Assembly (NCBI GenBank): GCA_023374045.1
Contig: CM041779.1
Location: 299,780,167-299,844,166 of the forward strand
Reading direction: 5' to 3'
DNA: 64,000 bases
Origin: Limonium bicolor
Taxonomy: Eukaryota > Streptophyta > Magnoliopsida > Caryophyllales > Plumbaginaceae
The position numbers were made by a program, and so were the translations under genes. Shown piece by piece: positions 21,870 to 33,539 of this stretch (positions within the stretch are counted from its first letter, which is position 1; each line of letters begins with the position of its first letter). Under the pieces are notes generated by a model that did not search any database, was not told where the DNA came from, and saw only the letters and a list, made by a program, of their open reading frames with translations.

Positions 21870-22059
21870 TGATAAGTGCAAAACATATAGACTTATTAAG
21901 GTTTAATCACCTTATAATTTGTAGCATTATAAGTAATGTTTCTCACTTATCTTGGGTTTTTCCTATAATTATGTTGTGATATTAACTGATGTATTAGATG
22001 TGTTAAAATGTAGGAAAAATGCCATATAAATATATATATATATCAAAAGGGATTAAAGC

Positions 22060-22350
22060 GTCTGCCCTGTGTCCACAGAATTAAAGGCGGACAACAAAGG
22101 AGTAGAGACGTTCGTGTCACGTCCGCCCCGTGTCCACAGAATTAGAGGCGGACAAGAGTGTGAGACGTCCGCAGAATTAGAGGCGGACAAGAGTGTGAGA
22201 CGTCCGCAGAATTAGAGGCGGACAAGAGTGTGAGACGTCCACAGAAGTAGAGGCGGACAAGAGACAGAGAAGAAGACCGTGAGACAACCGGGGAATAAAA
22301 CCCGGACAGAAACCCGGACATATACCTGCCCGCGGAAATAAACGCGGACA
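22060..22350 (+). repeat. GTCCGC / GGCGGAC hairpin array in D
   Basis: Repeated units pair 'cgtccgc' or 'cgtccac' with 'agaggcggac', separated by 'agaattag' and joined by 'aagagtgtgaga'; three near-identical 33-base units lie at about 22150-22260. The array is about 200-490 bases upstream of D's TATA box, so it is in U3. Confidence 0.8.
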
Positions 22351-23271
22351 TAAACACGGACGCGTGTAAATGTCCAAATCCAGATACAGAAATTAACGCG
22401 ACTGGTTTTCTTCGCCCACTGTCTTCCCCAAGTTGCTTCTTCCTTTGCGGCGCCTGTAAACATATCTATCTACTCTCATCAATATCAGGCGCCGCAGCAC
22501 ACCTTAAATTCCTCACACGGTGTTCCCTCTGTCTTCTTCCTCTTCCTTTCTTCTATAAAACCCACGCTCCATTTATCTTCTCCAATGTTCCCTTCCGGGG
22601 TTCCAATCATCTATCTGCGATCCATTACACCACAATTCACACGTTCATCTCATTTCTCTCCTCCCGTCTTCTCCATTTTGTTTTCTTTTCATTCCACCAT
22701 ATCCACCTTTAGTCTCATGTATTCAAATAGCAGATCAATTATTTAATATGTTAGGCTAGAATACGTATACTCTGGGAATGATTATTATGTATTTCTATTA
22801 ATTATGCAATATGTTTTACTGGTTTTATTTTAATACAATTCATTACGATTAAAGTTCATCTCTCACCTTTTTAATAAACCTCATGAATTTATTAAAATGC
22901 TTCACAAAATCTATTTTTAATCTGATCGGTGATAAAATAGATAGGTTAATTAAGCCGTAAAACTGTAGGAAACTTGTTTTCATTGGATAAGTTAGTACTC
23001 AGTTGCAAGAATATTATTCCTTTTACAATGCCGTTTACTAGTGCCTGCTTGAGTTTTCATTGGACCTTGCATTTTCTGGTAAACGAGTTCTTATGAGTCT
23101 ATGATTAGTCCTTAAGATAATAAGAGGAATTTTGCCAAACAATTATAATTAAACCAGTAGACATAGCATGAAAGAGCAGATATTATTAACCTGAACCAGA
23201 GTCCTATTTAATTTACCTATTAACTTAGTTTATTTTATCTTTCCTTTTTATTTGTAAAAACAAGTCAATTA

Positions 23272-23276
23272 ATCCC
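23272..23276 (+). repeat. Target duplication of C, left copy (ATCCC)
   Basis: ATCCC here matches 30746-30750. It is in D's LTR. Confidence 0.75.
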
Positions 23277-24937
23277 TGCAAACGTGTATATCTGAGTGGT
23301 TAGAACTGGTGTAATTAAAATAAAAGTAAAGAAATTAAAACTCAAATTAAACGTCGGGCTGCAAACAAATCCCGGTCGTGGTAGTATAGTAAGTGTAAGC
23401 GACCGAATATCGAACCGTGGGACTAAGGTGAATATTTTAGTACCTAAGCGTGTCACAAAAGGGGGAAGTTAATTGACTTGTTTTTGAAAAGTAAATAACA
23501 TATTAATTTAGTGAATTGAAGATAAATTAAATGGAACTCCGAGTTTTTGGTTAATATGATTGAGTTGTGGTTAATATCTCTACCGGTTTAATATAATAAT
23601 TTGGCAAGATTCCTATTATTATCTTAAGGTCCGATGAAAACTCATAAGAACTCGTTTACCTGAAAATGCAAGGTCCGATGAAAACTCAAGCAAAATGCGT
23701 ATAAACGGCAGAGGAGTGTGAGGAATTTTATTCTTGCAACTTGTACTAACTTATCCGATGAAAATAAGTTCCTACAGTTTTACAGCTTAATTAAACTATC
23801 TGTTCGTCACCGATCAGATTAAAAACAGATTTAGTAAGGCTTTTTAATAAATCGATGAAATTTATTAAAAAGGGAGCGTGATAAACTTTAATCGTAACAA
23901 ACTGAATTTATTTTAACCGGTAGAAATATAGATTACACAACTAAACAAACCATAATTAAACCTTCGCCCGGAGTAAATCCTCCTTAGCCTGACATATTAA
24001 CTGGTAATAAGTCAGACAGAGGTTGGACGTAATATTAATGCGGAGGTGTGGATGGTGAATGGAGAAATGGAGAGAACGGAGAATGAAACGTGTACGTAGG
24101 ATATTATATGTGGAATGAGTGAATTGGAGTGTTTGAGTTCTGGGGATCGAATGATGTGTTGTGGTGTACGGGAGAGAATGAATGGAAGTGAATGGTAACT
24201 GTGGTGAGCGATGGTCTGATTTTCTGGTTTTCTCCGTACGCCTGTTTAAGGTTGCAGGTGCTGGGTTTATATAGAGGAAGGGAAGAGGCACATCTGGAAG
24301 AATTGATTGCAGATTGATTGCTCATTGATTGCTCATTAATTGCAGGGGACAGAGCTGGAGACGCGTGAGAGAATTAAGGTAGGCGCTGCTCGGAGTAGAT
24401 GGATATGGCAGAAGCAAGTTGCAGACAGTCGGCAAAGAAGAAAACTGTTCGCGTCTGAATTTAGTCGCGTCCGCCCTGTGTCCTCGTTGGCATCCGCCTC
24501 TGGCTATGCGGACGTAGCCTTGTCCGCGTATGCAAGTGGAACCGCCTCCCTGTCCGCCTCTGGCTACGCGGACGCAAGTGGAACCGCCTCCCTGTCCGCC
24601 TCCGGCTACGCGGACGCAAGTGGCCCTCCTTGTCCACCCAAGTCCATGCGGTCACTTGTGTGGTCATAAGTTTTTGACTTATTTTCTTCTACGAACTTTG
24701 ACCAGCTCCAGATTCTTCGTTTGGACTCCGTTTTTCGAGCCGTCTGCGCCTATGCGTTCGTATCTTCGTCTACTTTACTCCCAGCTTGGTTTTCCTCATG
24801 TTAAAGACAAAAATTTGTGAGATAACAATAAAACATAAACTAGAGGAAAACTAACCGAAGTGGAGAAATGAGCAAGAAAAGTGCTAATATTATATATGAA
24901 ATACACCTATAAAACATGCTCATTTGGACACTTATCA
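23277..24937 (-). repeat. Element C 3' LTR
   Basis: On the minus strand it starts TGATAAGTGTCC and ends CACGTTTGCA; length is 1661 bases. A TATA box reads CTATATAAAC (plus 24265-24274). A GTCCGC hairpin array lies upstream of it (plus 24470-24640). It differs from the 5' LTR by scattered substitutions and by array length. Confidence 0.85.
24470..24640 (-). repeat. Hairpin array in the 3' LTR of C
   Basis: Units pair GTCCGCCTC or GTCCGCC with CGCGGAC across a 'tggcta' centre, joined by 'gcaagtggaaccgcctcc'. About four units are present, against more in the matching array of the other LTR (30240-30450). Confidence 0.8.
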
Positions 24938-26052
24938 CACCCCCACACTTATCTTTTTGCTTGTCCTCAAGCAAAACCACGGACCCAAGTAAGTAGGAAA
25001 TGCTCAATACTAACGAATATTATTATGAAGGGTAGGATAAAGAGGTGAACAGTTCATGATCTTTTTAACTTATTAAGGAGTGTGAAAAATCAACTGCTGG
25101 TGGCATAGGTGTGCTCAGGGTAAAAATAAAATATAGAGTTTCGGGGTATGATCTAAGGTACTTCAATGTTTCTTTTGTTTAGATGACTCTGAGAACTTTT
25201 ACCATGGCCAACTTCTCTCAAGAATGGGCATTTGAGGAGAAAACAAAAGGAAAAATTAGATTCATGCATTTGTTTCACTTTTGCATAAGGGATGAGAAAA
25301 TGTAGGCATCACGCCTTTGTATTCAAGAACACTCAACTCTCTCTGTTGGTTACCAATGGTGTCTCGCAAGTCCCTTATTTTTTTTATTCTTCTTTCTCTT
25401 TTTTTTTTTAAACAGAGAAGCACCCCTTAGCAATCCCTAAGAGAGAAGACAGAAAGAAACCCTGAGCAATAAAATCCAACCATTTGTAGAATATTGGGTC
25501 ACCCCGCATAAGAAAAATGCTCCTCAAAAGTAATCAAATGAAAATTTTTAAAATTTGTACCATTTATCCCACAATTCATAATAGTATTTGTTTTTAAAGA
25601 GAACAACCTACATTAGCAGGGTACATAATTTTAATTTTTTGAACAAATGCAAGAAAAGCAGAGAGATTTAAACAATTTAAGCACAAAATGCCCTGAAAAG
25701 GCTCTTCCTCCACACTTAAGCTCAAGCAATATCCTCATTGCGTAGATGAAAATAAATTAACAGGGCATGCAATTAATAAAGGAAAGAGTGTACTCCCCCG
25801 ATTTCGTAGAGTGTGTAGAGCTCCCCCACACTTGAGTGCAGCTATGGAATGTCATGAAATGAACCTGTAAAGAATATTCTACACAGCCAGAAGAACTCAA
25901 GTAAAACCTGCATTTAATTATAACATATAAAGGGAAATATAGTACAAAAAGGAAAACAACATTAAATTAAAGGAAAGACAAAAGATAGATAGTGGGTTGC
26001 CTCCCACCAAGCTGCCCGGGTTTAACGTCTCTAGCTAGACGCATGTTTTTTA
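24938..26052 (-). other. Element C 3' UTR and polypurine tract
   Basis: Read on the minus strand, this follows gag. It begins with the block 'gacgttaaa', 'gggcagctt' and 'gggaggcaaccc' (plus about 25995-26040), continues through sequence closely matching element A's 3' UTR (for example plus 25090-25380 against 53340-53650 in reverse), and ends with AGTGTGGGGGTG, the polypurine tract next to the LTR. There is no open frame of note. Confidence 0.75.
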
Positions 26053-27456
26053 TTATCCCGGATCATAAATGAATGTTGACAATGGTAGTACCGGGAACAG
26101 GAAATTGGCAATATGTAGGACCGAACCACCAGGATCAAAACAAAGAATTACGGCAACAATTACAGTAGGAAAAGACAAACTCCACAAAACCTGGTTTTGA
26201 AGGAGGTGTTTGCTGCCATTAATATTGTATTGAAAACAGGGTGATGGTTGTAGTGCTTCCTCAAATTGGAGAATGTAAACATTCTCCTTTTGTTGTTTAG
26301 CCGTATGGATGCAAGATGGCAGTGGTGGTGCTTGCTCAGAGTCGAGGACGTAAATTTCCTCCCCTGGAATGAAAATGAAGATGGAAGTGGGCTTCAACGG
26401 GTGGGTTGGGTGGGCATTATTTTTCTTTGGAGAAGGGCCCAGATTTTTCAATGGATGTCCCTTGGTGCGAGGATTAAAGTTGGATGGCTCCTCCTCCTCA
26501 AATTTGAGGATGTAAATATCCTCATCTTTTTGAAGAGGCTCATAGGAAGAGCCCTGGTTGATTTCAACTTCAGAGGGAGATGGCTCCTTGAAGGTGATTT
26601 TGGTGTTTTGTTTGGATGTTCTGGCGGGAGCGAGCATTTCCTCCTCTTCATTTTTGAGGATGTATCTATCCTCATTTTCTGGATATAGCACAGAGAAGGA
26701 GGGAAAATAACGGTAATTAACTTCAAAGGGAGGAGACTCCATGAAGTTGAGGTAGAAGTTGTCCTCTGATGGCTTGTCTTCAAGCTCAAGCAGAAGGTTT
26801 GATGCCGTTTGCTCATTTTTGAACGGGGGTGGTGATATAGAGTAACTCAAATCCTTAGGGTAGTCGTCCACTATATGAACCAATTTGCTCTCCGGTTGCT
26901 GTGATGTAAGGTCTAGTGGACCTTCCATCATTTCGTTTATCGCAACTAATTTGGCATAGAGCTTCATTTGGTTCATGTCGAGGTATTCTTCCTCAGCCTG
27001 CTGCTCCACTACAGGGACCATTTCACTCTCGGGTTGTTGCTCCCTTTGAGCTAATGTGATGGGCTGGTCCACTACGTAAATTGCTTTTGCATACTCTTTT
27101 GGATTTGGATTGGTTTGTGAGGGGAGTTGGCCAGAAGGTCTTTGCTGAGTTAGAAGTTGTTGTATTTGGGACTGCAAGGCTTTTTGGTCATTACGAAGGG
27201 ATGTGACCTCCTCTTGCGTGTCTTGGGACTTACCCATCATTGCTTTAAACATCTCTTGCATTTGAGACATATCAGACTCAGGATTCGAAGGAGGTTGAGC
27301 TGGTCGACTTGAAGAAGCTTCATTGCCATAAGGCTGTTGTTGGTATTGGCTTTGGCCTCCTTGGAAATTGGACTGAGGTTTGTAATTTTGAGATGGTTGA
27401 AGTGTATGTGGGTTTTGAATATTGTCGTTGTTTGAGTAGCGAAGGTTGGATTGCAT
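26053..27456 (-). pseudogene. Element C gag, C-terminal part with repeated hydrophobic-acidic motifs
   Basis: This is a 467-codon reading that continues the gag of 28636-27458 after a frameshift near 27458. Residues 1-60 are Asn/Gln-rich, 60-110 are Gln/Met-rich and probably coiled, and the rest is acidic. Six short motifs with a hydrophobic x hydrophobic hydrophobic core next to acidic residues recur: IYVVD (126), VHIVDD (193), RYILKNEEEE (264), IYILKFEEEE (314), IYVLDSE (368) and VYILQFEE (393). They resemble SUMO-interacting motifs. The tail (430-467) is hydrophobic. No protease signature (DLGA-type) follows, unlike element A. It may instead be translated by frameshifting from the upstream part. 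Confidence 0.65.
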
Positions 27457-27457
27457 G

Positions 27458-28636
27458 TTATCCTGAACTGTTGGTGAGATAGTTTGCCTCCTCTGTTGCT
27501 TTTAATTCTTGTAGTTGGGGGCATTGTTCATAGTCATGAGGCCCGCCACATTGCGTACAAGAAATAACAGGAGATGATTGGGACAGAGGTGCATAGCCTG
27601 GAGGGATTGTAGATGATCGGGAAATCATCGACTTAGCTTGCTGGGGGTAGGAGTTCATAGCCATCTGTTCAACCACTTTCTGCAGAGTACTTACTTTTGT
27701 TGCCTGCTGAGCATTGTTTTCCATGAGTTGCTCATGGCTTTTCATCAGCTGGTCAAACTTGTTATCACTTTCCCCAACATGGTATAAACCTGGAGTGCCA
27801 CTCTTTGATCCACCGGAGGCCCAGTCTCTGATTTCTTCACAGAGAGACTCCATGCTATTCAGAAATTGTGCTCCTGGCTTTTTCAGAATGTTAGCCCCTA
27901 ACGAAGACAGTACCATTGTTCTGCACGGACCGATCAAGCCTTTGTAGAACAATTGTGATACTTGTTCTTTCGTCAGACCATGGTGAGGACAAGTAAGTAG
28001 TAGTCCTTTGAAACTATCCCAAGTTTCACAAATATTCTCCGACCCTGGTTGCTTGAAATTATAGATTTCAGCAATCATCTCCAACGTTCGGCTCGGGGGT
28101 AGGAATTTGTCATAGAACTTGGTGGCCATGTCATCCCAAGTCCCAATGGTACTTGGTGTCAAGCTATGATACCACTTGCTCGCACTTCCCGTCAGGCTGT
28201 GAGGGAATAATGACAATCTTGCGTACTGGAGTACTGCGTCGGTTGCAGTAAGACTGTTGGCATGTTGTAAGAATTTTGTAACATGTAACAGGGCTTCGTC
28301 TGGACTGGAACCATCAAACATGCCCAACTCCTTCACACATCTGATTTGATGATATGGCTTCAGCTTCTGCCACTCATCGTATTCGAATGGGCTAAGATGA
28401 GTAAGGATGATAGCAGGCTGTTGTCCTAGGTTAGACGGCCTGTTGATATTTCGAACTGTCGCTGGTGTAGATGCCATGTCAGCTTCCGGGTCAGATTCTA
28501 TCACTGTGGTGGTAATGTTTTGTTGAGTTCGGTTCTGCCTTAGGGAGCGCAGAAGGGTTCTCTCGATCTCTGGAATGTAACCAACCGTGTGATTATTAAT
28601 ATTTTCTGGGAGGCTGTTTGACCTGGTAAAAGGCAT
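27458..28636 (-). pseudogene. Element C gag, N-terminal part (Athila-type)
   Basis: The reading has 392 codons from an ATG at 28636, the first after the 5' UTR. It matches Athila gag: an LTHLSPFEYDEWQKL-type segment, LFPHSLTGSASKWYHSL and FYDKFLPPSRTLEMIAEI in the retrotransposon gag domain (about residues 90-270), and a knuckle C-x2-C-x3-H-x4-C at residues 360-372 (CTQCGGPHDYEQC). Gag packages the element's RNA in virus-like particles. It ends at a stop just before the second gag ORF, which starts in another frame, so a one-base shift separates them. The counterpart in element A is 47068-49077. Confidence 0.8.
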
Positions 28637-29046
28637 TCACCACTCAAAACAGAGAAAAGAAACTCGTTATGTGTTAGAATAAATAAAAATGTTAGGAATT
28701 AGTTGACAGAAATTTTAAGTTAGTAGTTAGAGACAATGGAAAGAAATGACAGAAAATTGAAATGACAATGGAAAGAAATGACAGAAAATTAAAGTTAGTA
28801 GTTAGTATACGGGAAATTTGAAGGACAATGGAAATTAAATGACAAAAATAAATGACAATAATATTAAGATGTTAGAAGTTAGACGTCCAAAGTCAGAAGT
28901 CCGAAGTCCAAAGTCAAATGTCCGAGGTCAGATGTCCGAAATTGGATTAACAATTCAATAATATTATCAGATTATTATATATAACAGGTGAATTAACCGG
29001 GGCTTAGGGACTAGAATAAATCAAGTCCCCGGCAACGGCGCCATTT
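28637..29046 (-). other. Element C 5' UTR and primer binding site (tRNA-Asp type)
   Basis: The PBS TGGCGCCGTTGCCGGGGA occupies plus 29026-29043 and starts three bases inside the LTR end. The rest is a short leader with repeated words 'caatggaaagaaatgaca' (plus 28735-28790) and 'agtccgaagtc' or 'tgtccgaggtc' (plus 28880-28945). The same repeats, in sense, occupy the leader of element A (46520-46830). Confidence 0.75.
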
Positions 29047-30745
29047 TGCAAACGTGTATATCTGAGTGGTTAGAACTGGTGTAATTAAAATAAAAGTAAA
29101 GAAATTAAAACTCAAATTAAACGTCGGGCTGCAAACAAATCCCGGTCGTGGTAGTATAGTAAGTGTAAGCGACCTGATATCGAACCGTGGGACTAAGGTG
29201 AATATATTAGTACCTAAGCGTGTCACAAAAGGGGGGAGTTACTTGACTTGTTTTTGAAAAGTAAATAACAGATTAATTTAGTGAATTGAAGATAAGTTAA
29301 ATGGAACTCCGGGTTTAGGTTAATATGATCTGATTAGTTATGCTATCTCTACCGGTTTAATATAATAATTTGGCAAGATTCCTGTTATTATCTTAAGGTC
29401 CGATGAAAACTCATAAGAACTCGTTTACCTGAAAATGCAAGGTCCGATGAAAACTCAAGCAAAATGCGTATAAACGGCAGAGGAGTGTGAGGAATTTTAT
29501 TCTTGCAACTTGTACTAACTTATCCGATGAAAATAAGTTCCTACAGTTTTACGGCTTAATTAACCTATCTGTTCGTCACCGATCAGATTAAAAACAGATT
29601 TAGTAAGGCTTTTTAATAAATCGATGAAATTTATTAAAAAGGGAGCGTGATAAACTTTAATCGTAACAAACTGAATTTATTTTAACCGATAGAAATATAG
29701 ATTACACAACTAAACAAACCATAATTAAACCTTCGCCCGGAGTAAATCCTCCTTAGCCTGACAAATTAACTGGTTATAAGTCAGACAGAGGTTGGACTTA
29801 ATATTAATGCGGAGGTGTGGATAGTGAATGGAGAAATGGAAAGAACGAAGAATGAAACGTGTACGTAGGATATTATATGTGGAATGAGTGAATTGGAGTG
29901 TTTGAGTTCTGGGGATCGAATGATGTGTTGTGGTGTACGGGAGAGAATGAATGGAAGTGAATGGTAACTGTGGTGAGCGATGGTCTGATTTTCTGGTTTT
30001 CTCCGTACGCCTGTTTAAGGTTGCAGGTGCTGGGTTTATATAGAGGAAGGGAAGAGGCACATCTGGAAGAATTGATTGAGATTGATTGCTATTGATTGCT
30101 CATTGATTGCTCATTAATTGCAGGGGACAGAGATGGAGACGCGTGAGAGAATTAAGGTAGGCGCTGCTCGGAGTAGATGGATATGGCAGAAGCAAGTTGT
30201 AGACAGTCGGCAAAGAAGAAAACTGTTCGCGTCTGAATTTAGTCGCGTCCGCCCTGTGTCCTCGTTGGCGTCCGCCTCTGGCTATGCGGACGTAGCCTTG
30301 TCCGCGTTGGTGTCCGCCTCTGGCTACGCGGATGCAAGTGGAACCGCCTCCCTGTCCGCCTCCGGCTACACGGACGCAAGTGGAACCTCCTCCCTGTCCA
30401 CCTCCGGCTACGCGGACGCAAGTGGGAACCGCCTCCCTGTCCGCCCAAGTCCATGCGGTCACTTGTGTGGTCATAAGTTTTTGACTTATTTTCTTCTATG
30501 AACTTTGACCAGCTCCAGATTCTTCGTTTGGACTCCGTTTTTCGAGCCGTCTGCGCCTATGCGTTCGTCTCTTCGTCTACTTTACTCCCAGCTTGGTTTT
30601 CCTCACGTTAAAAACAATTAATTTGTGAGATAACAATAAAACATAAACTAGAGGAAAACTAACCGAAGTGGAGAAATGAGCAAGAAAAGTGCTAATATTA
30701 TATATGAAATACACCTATAAAACATGCTCATTTGGACACTTATCA
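29047..30745 (-). repeat. Element C 5' LTR
   Basis: This is 1699 bases in the same orientation as the 3' LTR. TATA is at plus 30034-30043 and the hairpin array is at plus 30240-30450. The array is longer here than in the 3' LTR and accounts for part of the length difference. Confidence 0.85.
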
Positions 30746-30750
30746 ATCCC
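30746..30750 (+). repeat. Target duplication of C, right copy (ATCCC)
   Basis: This matches 23272-23276. D's LTR resumes at 30751. Confidence 0.75.
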
Positions 30751-30938
30751 CCCTTTTTGTGACAAGCTTAGGTACTTAATAATTCCCCTTAGTCCCACGG
30801 TTCGATATCCGGTTGCTTACACTTTACTATACTACTACGACCGGGATTTGTTTGCAGCCCGACGGTTATTTTGAGTTTTAATTTCTTTTCTTTTATTTTA
30901 ATTACACCAGTTCCAACACTCACGATATACAGTCTGCA

Positions 30939-30943
30939 ATTGG
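30939..30943 (+). repeat. Target duplication of D, right copy (ATTGG)
   Basis: This matches 21865-21869. Element E resumes after it. Confidence 0.75.
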
Positions 30944-31210
30944 CTATGTAATAAAAATTTGACTATTCAGATGTAGTTTTCCCCTCTTTTGAATTTGGAT
31001 GTAACTCCCCTTCCCCCTTATTATGGAGTCTGGCAATGTAATCAAAATTTGACTATTCGGAGGTAGTCTTCCCCTTTTATGAATTTGGATGTAACTCCCC
31101 TTTCCCTTTATTATGGAGTTCGGCTATGTAATAATATCTAACGCCTGATTAACTAATATTATGTTTCCCCTATGAACTTGGATGTAACCCCCATTTTCCC
31201 CGATATATGC
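30942..31210 (+). repeat. Element E 90-bp tandem repeats between ORF1 and gag
   Basis: Units 30942-31031 and 31032-31121 are each 90 bases and near-identical. A third, more diverged unit runs from 31122 to about 31210. Shared words are 'ggcNatgtaatNaaaatttgactatt', 'tttggatgtaactcccctt' and 'ttattatggagt'. The region is noncoding and belongs to E, between insertions D and B. Confidence 0.75.
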
Positions 31211-31270
31211 AATTACGACTGAGCAATGAAATAGTACGGCGTTTATTCTTGGAAATGGAAACCGGCTTGT

Positions 31271-31275
31271 GTGCC
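31271..31275 (+). repeat. Target duplication of B, left copy (GTGCC)
   Basis: GTGCC here matches 42895-42899 across element B. Confidence 0.75.
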
Positions 31276-33019
31276 TGTGAGCCTCGATTTTAAACCCTAT
31301 CCTATGTTGATTAAATGGATTGGGATCTAGTCGGGTTTTAGGTCCACTTATAACCTAAGGTTAATAACTATGTCATAAAACAATAATTATTAAAACCTAA
31401 GCTAGCTCACTGGAACCTATTATGAGTCGCCACCTAATTTTAACCTAGATCAAATTAGGAAAGGAGAGTTCGGGTTCGGGGGCTTGATATTCGACTTATT
31501 TAGGGTTCAAATTACTTTCATTACCCTTCCTAGGTTGTTTTTCCTCTACTTGGTTTATTTACGGCTTATTACGAGTCGTTTTAACCTAAGTGCGCGAGCT
31601 TCTGTTTTTTTGTGTTTTTATCATTTTTTGACAGAAAATTAAAGTGAAATTAAAAGCTACCTAAACTAGGGTTTTGGAGGCAGAATTAGGTCAAATGTTA
31701 GTTTTGTCCGTAGCCACGGACCTAATGTCCGAAACCACGGACCCCAGTTGAATTAAATGATTTTGAAAACAGAACTAAAATAAAAACGCAAACTTGAAAA
31801 GTCCGGGGCCACGGACAGGGTGTCCGTGGTCCCGGACATGTATTGACAGAAACCCTAAAATTTGAAAAATATAAAATCCCGCCACCGTCCGTGGGTGTCC
31901 GTGGTCCCGGACCAAGCGTCCGAGGTCACAGACCACCCACAGACAGTGGGTTTTTGATGGTTCCCGACGGTGTTTTGAGCTCAAATTTTATGGGTGTGCA
32001 GCCTGAAAGATTTTAAACACGTTAGTAACTGAAAGAACTCAATTTGATATCAAAATTAATACGAAACTTTGCAAACAAGTAACAAGACAGTAGCTAAAAC
32101 AATTAACGATATAGAAGCGAAAAAGAGTTGTTTTAAGCCCAAATTTTAAGGCAAGACTGGTAATAACGTGAGGAGTTGGGGAAGTGAAATTTCTACCCGT
32201 TTTACCTTCGGATTCCTGATGATTCTTCACACCGGGATTCGTCGAGTGCTCCGTTGATGGCAGACCCGAAAGGATTTCGAACCAAGCTTCTGGTTGTCGG
32301 TTGTTCTTGCTGTTCTTCACGTTTTGGAAGCGTTTTGGTTGATGTTTGATGATTGTTGATGTGTTGGGAGTTGGAAAATGTGTTTAGATGGTGATTTCGG
32401 GGGATTTTTGATGAGATTTTGGTGCTTGGATGTGTAAAAACGTGAAGGGAATGAGACGGCTGGCTTCTTTGAGAGTCTAGGGTTCTTGAGGTTCTGATTT
32501 GATCATGGGATAAGGTTCCTTATATAGGCTCCCTTAAAGATAGAAAAATCCGGTAAAAATCGAGATTTACCGACGTTTTAGCACAAGGGCTTCCAAAAAG
32601 AATTTGATTATGAAATTTTACACATGGATAAAGGATGATATTCCTGATTTTTCTAAAGTGGAATCGAATTTTTTGGATATTGGAATATTTTTAAATTCAA
32701 TTTCTCGTCAGATTCAATCAGAAATTGCTAGAAAAATATTGGAAATTCGAAAAATCAAAATTCCAACGCCATTACGCTTAAAATGTCATCCTCTATCATG
32801 GGTTAAAATTTCAAAGCATTTTGAATTGATTTGACCCTTATTTGGAGGAGAGAGAAAGCCTATAGGGGGCTTAGGAGCCTTGAAAAATTACGAAAATGCC
32901 CCTGGAGATGACTAAGCTGTCCCTAGTACTCTGAAATGTGTCGATCGAACTGGGAACCCGCGCTACTAGCCTATTAGTAGAGACTCTCTTCCGAGGGGGT
33001 TGAAATTTTGGGTATAACA
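31276..33019 (-). repeat. Element B 3' LTR
   Basis: This LTR is 1744 bases with a minus-strand TATA box (CCTATATAAGG, plus 32519-32529). The array of GTCCG/CGGAC words is at plus 31695-31930, about 600-820 bases downstream of TATA in the minus sense, so it is transcribed. It is nearly identical to the 5' LTR except that the latter has one extra 21-base array unit. Confidence 0.85.
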
Positions 33020-33370
33020 GATTGCCCCCCGTCAACTAGACTTTGTAATGGAAATGAAAAGGCTAGTTGATGCTTAAGTGATACCCCAAAATTTTGGATC
33101 TTAAAAGACCCCACATGCAATTGGAATCCGATAAGTTGTGTCGAGCTGTTCTAAGGCGCTGACTACCTATGAGTAAAGTGGAAGGATGTCGAGCGATTCT
33201 AAGGCGTCGACCACCCACAGGTAAAAATGAGGTAATGTCAGACTATTCTAAGGCGCCAACTACCTATAAGAATGATATGATGTCAAGCTATTCTAAGGCG
33301 TTGACTACCTAAAATGTGAAATTGAGATAATGTCAAGCGATTCTAAGGCGTTGACAACCTAACAAGTGAA
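33020..33370 (-). repeat. Element B 3' end: polypurine tract and tandem repeats of about 50 bp
   Basis: The polypurine tract is plus 33020-33030 (gattgcccccc). About 33136-33370 holds five diverged units built on 'tgtcgagcNattctaaggcg' followed by 'ttgactacct'. Tandem repeats at this place, just before the 3' LTR, are typical of Tat elements. Confidence 0.7.
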
Positions 33371-33399
33371 AATTGGGTGGTATGCAAATGCAAGGATGT

Positions 33400-33505
33400 T
33401 GAAATGCTAATGATGCTGATGATGCTGATGATGCTGACGACGCTGATGATGCTGATGATGCTGACGATGCTGATGATGCTGATGATGCTGATGATGCTCG
33501 GATGC
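33400..33505. repeat. GATGATGCT microsatellite
   Basis: This is a nearly pure run of GATGCTGAT and GATGATGCT with a few GACG variants. It gives a poly-Ala-Ser reading on the minus strand that is not a gene. Confidence 0.85.
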
Positions 33506-33539
33506 TTCTAGGGACCGAAACCCGTTCCAATGCTCCTGG

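Larger units (their letters stand above)
23277..30745 (-). mobile_element. Element C: non-autonomous Athila-like retrotransposon, gag only
   Basis: Two LTRs in the same orientation (23277-24937 and 29047-30745) flank a 4.1-kb interior and the whole is flanked by ATCCC. Read on the minus strand, the order is 5' LTR, tRNA-Asp-type PBS (29026-29043), short 5' UTR with repeats, gag (28636 down to 26053), 3' UTR and a polypurine tract at 24938-24949. No protease, RT or integrase is present. The 3' UTR is strongly similar to that of element A, so C is probably moved by enzymes of A-like elements. It sits in an LTR of a related family in the opposite orientation. Confidence 0.85.
21870..30938 (+). 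mobile_element. Element D: Athila-like solo LTR, interrupted by element C
   Basis: D runs from TGATAAGTGC (21870) to CAGTCTGCA (30938) and is flanked by ATTGG on both sides. It is cut by C and one duplicated ATCCC, so its own length is 1595 bases (21870-23276 plus 30751-30938). It has a TATA box (TATAAAACCC, 22554-22563), an upstream hairpin array and an LTR body homologous to the LTR of C, read on the opposite strand. There is no primer site, gag or second LTR, so it is a solo LTR left by LTR-LTR recombination. The sequence across C's insertion point aligns with the uninterrupted LTR of C, confirming the join. Confidence 0.85.
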
